Positions 57,906-64,000 of a stretch of DNA of 64,000 bases are shown here, one piece after another. Within the stretch, counting starts at the first letter, position 1. Each line of letters starts with the position of its first letter. The translations under genes and the position numbers were made by a program. The DNA is taken from contig NZ_BNEA01000015.1 of assembly GCF_016860525.1 (NCBI RefSeq), positions 2,294,001 through 2,358,000 on the forward strand, read 5' to 3'. Under the pieces are notes generated by a model. The model did no database searches. It worked only from the letters and a program-made list of their open reading frames with translations, and was not told the origin of the DNA. Origin of the DNA: Streptomyces rubradiris. Its GTDB lineage: Bacteria > Actinomycetota > Actinomycetes > Streptomycetales > Streptomycetaceae.

Positions 57906-58918
57906 TTCTTGTACACCCCCTGCTCGCCCATCAGGTGGGCCGCCTTGTTCGCCACGAGGACGAGGGACAGTCCGACGACGCCCTTGATCAGGCCGGCCGC
58001 CGCCGCGTAGCTGAAGTCCTGGTTGCGGATGCCGTTCCACCACACGTACGTGTCGAGCACCTCGGAGGCGTCCGGGCCGACCGCCTGCCGCTGGAGCAGG
58101 AACTGCTCGAAGCCGACGGTGAGGGCGTCGCCGACGCGCAGCACCAGCAGCAGGGCGATCACCGGGCGCAGCGCGGGCAGCGTGATGTGCCACATGCGGC
58201 GCCAGCGCCCGGCGCCGTCCATCGCGGCGGCCTCGTACAGGTCGTGGGGGACGGCGGCGAGGGCCGCGAGGAAGACGATGATGCCCCAGCCCGCGTCCTT
58301 CCAGACCATCTCGGCGGTCACCAGGTACTTGAAGACCGCCGGGTCGGTCATGATGTCGAAGCCCGGGTGCCCGTGTTCGCGCAGGGCCTGCGCGAGGACG
58401 CCGGCGCCGCCGAAGACCTGCTGGAAGACGGTGACGACCAGCACCCAGGAGAAGAAGTGCGGCAGGTACATGATCGCCTGGGCGACGGCGCGGACCCTGG
58501 GCCGGACCACGCTGTTGATGAGCAGGGCCAGCGCGACCGGGATCGGGAAGAACAGCACCAGCTGGAGCAGGAACAGGACGAACGTGTTCCGCACGGCGTG
58601 CCAGAACCCGGCGTCCTGGACGACCCTTTCGAACTGCTCCAGGCCGACCCAGGGGCTCTGGAAGACAGCGATGAAGCCGTTGTCGCTGAGGTAGGGGTCG
58701 TAGTCCTGGAAGGCGACGACGTTGCCGAGGATCGGAACGTAGTTGAAGACCAGGAGCAGCAGCACCACGGGCAGGGTCATCAGGATCAGGGTGCGGTCGC
58801 GCCGGAACCTGGTGCGCAGGCCGAGCCCCCGGGCGCGCTCCCGGCGGCCGGTGGCTCCGCCGGACGCCACCGGTTTCCGCTTCGTCCCGGCGCTGCCGCG
58901 GGGCACCGTGCTGGTCAC
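57902..58918 (-). CDS. Carbohydrate ABC transporter permease (LplB/UgpA type)
   Basis: This 338-aa protein has six membrane helices after a basic cytoplasmic N-terminus of about 45 residues, and an EAA-type loop in DLYEAAAMDGAGRWRRMWHITLP. GTG 58918 overlaps the stop of the solute-binding protein gene (GTGA), so lipoprotein and both permeases are translationally coupled. Confidence 0.94.
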   Translation of the reverse strand: MTSTVPRGSAGTKRKPVASGGATGRRERARGLGLRTRFRRDRTLILMTLPVVLLLLVFNYVPILGNVVAFQDYDPYLSDNGFIAVFQSPWVGLEQFERVVQDAGFWHAVRNTFVLFLLQLVLFFPIPVALALLINSVVRPRVRAVAQAIMYLPHFFSWVLVVTVFQQVFGGAGVLAQALREHGHPGFDIMTDPAVFKYLVTAEMVWKDAGWGIIVFLAALAAVPHDLYEAAAMDGAGRWRRMWHITLPALRPVIALLLVLRVGDALTVGFEQFLLQRQAVGPDASEVLDTYVWWNGIRNQDFSYAAAAGLIKGVVGLSLVLVANKAAHLMGEQGVYKK

Positions 58919-60597
58919 TTCGCCGAACCGGTGGTGTCGAGCAGCTCGCGGTACCAGTCGCGCAGGTCGTCGCCGCCCTGCTTCTTCCACTCGGAGACCG
59001 CCTGCTGCACGTCGCCGATCTTCTTCCGGCCGCGGACGACGTCGTCCTCCAGCTGCTCGAAGTCGTCGGCGAGGTTGGACCAGCGGCCCGGCTCGGTGAT
59101 CGTCAGGCCGTAGAAGGAGGACTTCTTGGTGAAGGCGCCCATGCGCTGCTGCCACTCGACCATGCCCCGGGTGACCTCGGGGAAGTCGGGGTGGGCGACG
59201 TAGGCGGCGGGCTTGCCGGTGTAGTCGAAGGCGCCGAGGACCTCGTTGACGCCCTTGGTGGTCTTGGTGGGCACGCCCTTGGCCAGGGTGAAGTCGGTGC
59301 CCTCGACGCCGTACTCGGCGAGCAGGCGCTCCTTCGTGCCGTAGGGGGCGGCGCAGAAGTTGGCGATGGCGAGGAAGTCCTTGATCTTCTGCTCCGACGC
59401 CTTCTCGCTGACGAAGGTGAAGATGTTGCAGGGTTGGACGGCCCAGAGGAGGGGGTCGCCGCCGTCATGGGTGAAGACGTCCATGGCGGCCATCTCGAAG
59501 TCCGGGTTCTGGGCGCGCTGTTCGGAGGTCTTGCCGAACCAGTCGGACAGGTCGTTGTTGTAGACGAGCAGCTTGCCGGCGGTGAACCGGGTGCCGGCCG
59601 GGTTGGTGGTCTTGCCGGCCTTGTCGTCGGGGTGGACCACGCCGGCGGCGAACAGCTTGCGGGACCACTCCAGGGCTTCGAGGTACTCCTCGGTCTCGAC
59701 CCGGTTGACCAGCTTGCCGTCCTGGAGGTTCCACCACAGCGCCTTGTCGCTGCCGTTGAGGACTCCGAAGGCGTTGAACGCGGTCCACTTCATGTCGGAG
59801 CAGGCCCACACCCCGCCCTTGGCGTCGGTGGCCTCCTTCGCCCAGGCGAGGAACTCGTCGGTGGTCCTGGGCGGTTGCCAGCCGTGCTTGTCGAAGACGT
59901 CCTTGCGGTAGAAGGGCGCGATGTTGGTGACGTAGGAGGCGGGGAGCGGGATCGCCCGCAGCAGGCCGCCGAAGATGCAGCGCTGCCAGGCGTCGGTGGG
60001 GACGGCGGCGAGGTTGGGGTAGTCCTTGACCTTCTCGCCGGACAGGTAGGGGCCGAGGTCGGCGAACTTGGCGTTGACGGCGTTGGGGATCTTGCCGTTC
60101 AGGTTCCAGCCGGGGACGACCACGACGTCCGGGATGTCGCTGGAGGCGAGGATCGCGCCGAGCTTCTCGTCGTAGGTGTTGCCGTCCTGGTTCTGCCACT
60201 TGGTCTGGACGCCGATGGCCTCGTTCATGGCCTTGTAGTACGGGTTGCCGTTGTCCGGCGGGGTGCCCCACAGGGGTGCCATGATCGTCAGCTCGCCGCC
60301 GCTGCCGAGCTTGTCCGGCACCGAGGTCTTGAGCCGGTCCGGTGAGACGGCCCTGGTGAAACCGGCCGAGGAGCCGTTCTTCGCGGGGATGTCGGGGGCG
60401 ACGACGCTCGATGCCACATACGCGGGGAGGATCTTCCGGGCCGCCTTGCCGGAGGTGGTGCCTTCCTTGCGGCCCTCCTGCCCGCCGCCGCAGGCGGTGA
60501 GCAGCGGGAGTCCGCCGGCCACCGCCGCGGTGGCGACCGCGGTGGAGGCGAGGAAGCTTCTCCTGCTGGGGGCGGAGGAGGCGGCGTACGGCGTCAT
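58915..60597 (-). CDS. Extracellular solute-binding lipoprotein, large LplA-type
   Basis: This 560-aa lipoprotein has a twin-arginine-like motif (SRRSFLAST) and lipobox LTAC (Cys about residue 36). The length is that of the LplA-type CUT1 binding proteins, which take large oligosaccharides. It is the first gene of the operon SBP, two permeases, GH42, GH95, GH12. A LacI-type operator palindrome lies about 105 bp upstream. Confidence 0.94.
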   Translation of the reverse strand: MTPYAASSAPSRRSFLASTAVATAAVAGGLPLLTACGGGQEGRKEGTTSGKAARKILPAYVASSVVAPDIPAKNGSSAGFTRAVSPDRLKTSVPDKLGSGGELTIMAPLWGTPPDNGNPYYKAMNEAIGVQTKWQNQDGNTYDEKLGAILASSDIPDVVVVPGWNLNGKIPNAVNAKFADLGPYLSGEKVKDYPNLAAVPTDAWQRCIFGGLLRAIPLPASYVTNIAPFYRKDVFDKHGWQPPRTTDEFLAWAKEATDAKGGVWACSDMKWTAFNAFGVLNGSDKALWWNLQDGKLVNRVETEEYLEALEWSRKLFAAGVVHPDDKAGKTTNPAGTRFTAGKLLVYNNDLSDWFGKTSEQRAQNPDFEMAAMDVFTHDGGDPLLWAVQPCNIFTFVSEKASEQKIKDFLAIANFCAAPYGTKERLLAEYGVEGTDFTLAKGVPTKTTKGVNEVLGAFDYTGKPAAYVAHPDFPEVTRGMVEWQQRMGAFTKKSSFYGLTITEPGRWSNLADDFEQLEDDVVRGRKKIGDVQQAVSEWKKQGGDDLRDWYRELLDTTGSAK

Positions 60598-60702
60598 TGC
60601 GTCAACCCTTCATGGCGCACCGGGACACCCGGCGGCGGGCCGTCGGTCGCGGTGTCTTCAGTGGATCGGCTGAGCGGAAGCGCCGGGGTGCATGGGCAGC
60701 CG

Positions 60703-60716
60703 TCGAAGCGCTTCGA
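60703..60716. promoter_or_regulatory. LacI-type operator of the SBP operon
   Basis: TCGAAGCGCTTCGA, a perfect 14-bp palindrome sharing the core of the sites at lacI, 106 bp before the SBP start. Confidence 0.8.
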
Positions 60717-60881
60717 TGTTGCTGCGAGGTTAAGTGAACACCTGGGGGCGCACAAGGGCCGATCCCAAGTTTCCTCGGACGCCCGGAGGGCCTCGCAGTT
60801 CGCGCCGCGCCCTGCCCTGCGGAGAGATGGCGACCCTGTTTCGGACCGGCACCTTGACACCCCGGCTTCCCGCACTGAGCA

Positions 60882-60895
60882 TCGAAGCGCTTCGA
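60882..60895. promoter_or_regulatory. LacI-type operator of the GH3 gene
   Basis: The same 14-bp palindrome TCGAAGCGCTTCGA, ending 36 bp before the GH3 start. The divergent promoters thus each have their own site. The remainder of 60598-60931 holds no gene. Confidence 0.8.
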
Positions 60896-60931
60896 AAGCG
60901 TCAGCCGCTCCATGCGCAAGGGGAACCACTC

Positions 60932-63766
60932 GTGACCGTTGACTCGCCGTCCGCACCGCCTTTCCGCGATCCGCGTCTGCCGTTCGCGAAGCGCGTCGAC
61001 GACCTGCTGGGGCGGCTCACCCTGGACGAGAAGATCTCCTTCCTGCACCAGTTCGCGCCCGCCGTGGAGCGCCTCGGCGTCGCCGCCTGGCGCACCGGCC
61101 AGGAGGCCCTGCACGGGGTGGCGTGGATGGGCCCGGCGACCGTGTTCCCGCAGGCCGTCGGCCTCGGCGCGACCTGGAACCCGGAGCTGGTCCGGCGGAT
61201 CGGCGAGGCGGTCGGCAGGGAGGCCCGCGCGATGCGCGCCCGGGACGACCGCGTCGGCCTGAACGTCTGGTCCCCCACGGTCAACCTGCTGCGCCACCCG
61301 CTGTGGGGCCGCAACGAGGAGGGCTACGCCGAGGATCCGAAGCTGACCAGCGCCATCGCCACGGCGTACACCCGGGGCCTGCGCGGCGACCACCCCCTGT
61401 ACTGGCGTACCGCGCCCGTGCTCAAGCACTGGCTGGCGCACAACAACGAGACGGACCGGGCCACTTCGTCGGCCTCCGTGCGCCCGCGGGTGCTGCACGA
61501 GTACGACCTGCGCGCCTTCCGGGAGACGGTGCAGGCGGGCGCGGTGGCCGGGGTGATGCCCGCCTACAACCTGGTCAACGGCCGCCCCAACCACGTCTCC
61601 CCGTACTTGCGCGAGCACCTGCGCACCTGGACCGACGAGGAGCTGCTGGTCTGCTCGGACGCGGGCGCGCCGTCCAACCTGGTCGACGCCGAGCACTACT
61701 TCGACACCCACGAGGAGGCCACCGCGGCCGCCCTGCTGGCCGGCGTGGACAGCTTCACCGACCACGGCACGGACGGCGCGCCGATCACCGCGCGGGTCAA
61801 GGGGGCCGTGGAGCGGGGCCTGTTGACGGAGGCGGACATCGACGCCGCCGTGCGCCGCCAGCTTTCCGTCCGGTTCCGGCTCGGCGAGTTCGACCCGGAC
61901 CGCGATCCGCACGCGGCCACCGGCGCGTTCGACACCCCGGAGCACCGGGCGCTCGCCCAGGAGGCCGCCGAGCAGGCGATCGTGCTGCTGAAGAACGACG
62001 GCGACCTGCTGCCGCTGGCCCCGGACACCCGGATCGCGGTCGTCGGCCCGCTCGCCGACGAGTGCAAGCTCGACTGGTACAGCGGCAGCCTCCTGCGCCG
62101 CTCCACCCCGCTGGAGGGCCTCTACGAGCGGTTCGGAGCGCGGCGGGTGGAGTTCGCGGAGGGCGTGGACCGCGTCCGGCTGCGGACGGCGTCCGGCGCG
62201 TTCCTGGCGGTGCCGGCGGCGGACGTCCCGGACCGGGCGCGCGGTGCCGAGGGCGCGCTGGACCCGGCGCTGCTGTCCGGGCGCACCGATCTGCCGCCGC
62301 TCACCACCGACGCGACCGGCAGCGAGTTCGCGCTGGTCGACTGGGGCGAGGGGGTGCTGACCCTGCGCGCCCCCGACGGCCGCTACCTCTCGGTCGCCGA
62401 GGACGGCTTCGTGCGCGCCTCCGCCGACCAGCCCGGCGGCTGGGTCGTACAGGAGACGTTCCGCCTGGAACCACACGCCGGTGGTCACCTCCTCCAGCAC
62501 CTCGGTACGGGCCGCCGGGTACGGGTCGCCGCCGACGGCGTGAAGGTTGCCGACGAGGGCGATGTCTTCGAGGTCGTCACGGCCGAGCGTGGCGAGGAGG
62601 CCGTGGCCCGGGTGGCGGCCGGGGCGGACGTCGTCGTGGTGGTGGCGGGCAACGACCCGCACATCAACGGCCGGGAGACCGAGGACCGTACGACGCTGCT
62701 GCTGCCGGAGCACCAGCGGCGGCTGCTGGACGCGGCCCGCGCCGCCAACCCGCGCACGGTGCTGGCGCTGGTGTCGGCGTACCCGTACGCGGTGGACCCG
62801 GCCCGGCTGCCGGCCGTGCTCTGGACGGCGCACGGCGGGCAGGCGGCGGGCACGGCCCTGGCCCGGGTGCTGGCCGGCGACGTCTCCCCGGCCGGCCGGC
62901 TGCCCCAGACCTGGTACGCGGCCGACGCCGACCTGCCGGACCTGCTCGACTACGACGTGATCGGCAGCCGCCAGACCTACCTGTACTTCGAGGGCACCCC
63001 GCTCTTCCCCTTCGGCCACGGCCTGTCGTACGCGTCCTTCGCCTACGCCGGCCCGGCCGCCCGCGTGACGGCGGACTCGGTGCTGGTGGAGTGCGCGGTC
63101 ACCAACACCGGGGACCGGACGGCGGACGAGGTGGTCCAGCTCTACGGCCGGGCGGTCCAGCCGTCGGTGCCGCGCCCGCGCCGCGAGCTGCTGGCGCACC
63201 GCAGGATCACGCTCTCCCCCGGCGAGACGGCCGTCGTCTCCTTCGAAGTCCCGCTGAGGGACCTGGAGTTCTGGGACGTCCGGCGGGGCGCGTGGCGGCT
63301 GGAGGAGGGTCCGTACGAGCTGCTGCTGGGCGCGTCCAGCGAGGACGTGCGGCTGCGGACGACCGTGCACCTCGACGGCGAGCCGCCGGCCCCGCGCGCG
63401 GTGCGCGAACACGGCCTGCCGGCCGCGGACTTCGACGAGCAGTCCGGCGCGGCGATCGTGGACCGTACGAAGACGGAGGGTGACGCGGTGACCCCGGCGC
63501 ACGGCACGACGGCCGAACTGGTCTACCAGGACTGCGACTTCGGCACCGGCATACGCGAGGTGTCCGTGCGGGTGGCGGGCGAGGGCACGGTGGAGATCTC
63601 CCTGGACGGCGGCCCGGCGCCGGTGACGCTCACCCTGGACTCTCCCACGGCGGGCCCGTACGCCTACACCACCCTCTCGGCCGGCCTCATCGCCGAGGGC
63701 GTCCACGACGTCCGCCTCGGGCTGCGCGGCCCCGTCCGGCTCGCGCACGTCGGCTTCTCCGGTTGA
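60932..63766 (+). CDS. GH3 beta-glycosidase with an inserted beta-trefoil-like domain
   Basis: This 944-aa enzyme has no signal peptide. The GH3 N-terminal barrel includes SPTVNLLRHPLWGRNEEGYA and the nucleophile Asp in VCSDAGAP (about residue 242). The second domain and fibronectin-like C-terminus (TNTGDRTADEVVQLY) are present. Between about residues 415 and 545, segments such as DGRYLSVAEDGFVRA form a fascin/ricin-like insert that could bind glycan. GTG 60932 is chosen. A frame open further upstream would cover the operator. Substrate is probably a beta-xylosyl or beta-glucosyl oligosaccharide (inference). Confidence 0.92.
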   Translation: MTVDSPSAPPFRDPRLPFAKRVDDLLGRLTLDEKISFLHQFAPAVERLGVAAWRTGQEALHGVAWMGPATVFPQAVGLGATWNPELVRRIGEAVGREARAMRARDDRVGLNVWSPTVNLLRHPLWGRNEEGYAEDPKLTSAIATAYTRGLRGDHPLYWRTAPVLKHWLAHNNETDRATSSASVRPRVLHEYDLRAFRETVQAGAVAGVMPAYNLVNGRPNHVSPYLREHLRTWTDEELLVCSDAGAPSNLVDAEHYFDTHEEATAAALLAGVDSFTDHGTDGAPITARVKGAVERGLLTEADIDAAVRRQLSVRFRLGEFDPDRDPHAATGAFDTPEHRALAQEAAEQAIVLLKNDGDLLPLAPDTRIAVVGPLADECKLDWYSGSLLRRSTPLEGLYERFGARRVEFAEGVDRVRLRTASGAFLAVPAADVPDRARGAEGALDPALLSGRTDLPPLTTDATGSEFALVDWGEGVLTLRAPDGRYLSVAEDGFVRASADQPGGWVVQETFRLEPHAGGHLLQHLGTGRRVRVAADGVKVADEGDVFEVVTAERGEEAVARVAAGADVVVVVAGNDPHINGRETEDRTTLLLPEHQRRLLDAARAANPRTVLALVSAYPYAVDPARLPAVLWTAHGGQAAGTALARVLAGDVSPAGRLPQTWYAADADLPDLLDYDVIGSRQTYLYFEGTPLFPFGHGLSYASFAYAGPAARVTADSVLVECAVTNTGDRTADEVVQLYGRAVQPSVPRPRRELLAHRRITLSPGETAVVSFEVPLRDLEFWDVRRGAWRLEEGPYELLLGASSEDVRLRTTVHLDGEPPAPRAVREHGLPAADFDEQSGAAIVDRTKTEGDAVTPAHGTTAELVYQDCDFGTGIREVSVRVAGEGTVEISLDGGPAPVTLTLDSPTAGPYAYTTLSAGLIAEGVHDVRLGLRGPVRLAHVGFSG

Positions 63767-63790
63767 GGGTCCGCAGAAGCCCGGCACCAG

Positions 63791-63832
63791 GAAGGGGCCC
63801 GGCACCGGAAGGCAGCGGCGCCGGGCCCCTTC
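63791..63832 (+). terminator. Terminator of the GH3 gene
   Basis: A perfect 13-bp stem (GAAGGGGCCCGGC and its complement) with a 16-nt loop, 24 bp after the GH3 stop. Confidence 0.8.
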
Positions 63833-63902
63833 GGATCGGCGGTCCGTCACCAGGTTATCTGAAAACGGTTCCCAGTAACCAGAGTCCGGCGCCCGGACAT
63901 GC

Positions 63903-63941
63903 GAACGGCCGCAGCCTCCGCACAGTAGGCTGCGGCCGTTC
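63903..63941. terminator. Terminator of the next minus-strand gene
   Basis: A perfect 15-bp stem (GAACGGCCGCAGCCT and its complement) with a 9-nt loop, 24 bp beyond the stop of the partial gene at the window edge. Confidence 0.75.
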
Positions 63942-63965
63942 TGTTCCTGACCTGTCCGTGGCAGG

Positions 63966-64000
63966 TCAGAGCGCGAGACCGGTCAGGACCAGTACGCGCT
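63966..64000 (-). CDS. C-terminal end of an unidentified gene (partial)
   Basis: On the minus strand the last ten codons and stop read RVLVLTGLAL, followed by a good terminator. That supports a real gene end, but the fragment is too short to assign a product. Confidence 0.4.
   Translation of the reverse strand, partial: RVLVLTGLAL

Overview
The window is chromosomal DNA of a Streptomyces or close relative. It is very GC-rich with strong G/C third-position bias, GTG starts are frequent, and several housekeeping genes carry the long low-complexity tails typical of the genus. No rRNA, tRNA, insertion sequence or CRISPR array was seen.

Region 1 (1-25.3 kb) is an ESX-type type VII secretion (T7SS) locus. 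It contains the 3' part of eccC, two WXG100 genes, two mycosin genes (mycP), eccB, eccE, a T7SS-linked 262-aa gene, an EspI-like MinD/ParA ATPase with a very long disordered N-terminus, a PPE-like Pro/Gly-rich protein, and a pair of helical proteins of which the larger ends in a glycine-zipper membrane segment. A run of paralogous lipoproteins, some broken, follows this pair. eccD is not present and presumably lies to the left of the window. Between eccC and the WXG100 genes is a decayed second copy of the accessory module: two frameshifted pseudogenes and a mycosin reduced to its two ends.

Region 2 (25.3-48.0 kb) is a conserved housekeeping block, almost all on the minus strand. Read in the direction of transcription it is dxr-rseP-ispG, a 143-aa gene, two GNAT genes and proS, then (after three plus-strand genes) rimP-nusA-ylxR-infB-DUF503-rbfA-truB, a 1226-aa trypsin-like/STAND fusion protein, and ribF. 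The plus-strand genes encode a Tat-type lipoprotein, a ferritin-like protein and a degenerate aminoglycoside-phosphotransferase-like protein. Three gene-free stretches here hold degenerate repeats.

Region 3 (48.0-64.0 kb) holds a secreted lamin-tail-domain protein, an acyl-CoA dehydrogenase and a LacI-regulated glycan locus: solute-binding lipoprotein, two ABC permeases, GH42 beta-galactosidase, GH95 alpha-L-fucosidase and secreted GH12 glucanase in one minus-strand operon, with a GH3 enzyme divergent from it. The core GAAGCGCTTC occurs twice before lacI and twice in the divergent promoter region, so one regulator very probably controls the whole set. The enzyme combination fits fucosylated xyloglucan (inference). 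No transporter ATPase is present, which fits the use of a shared MsiK-type ATPase in Streptomyces.
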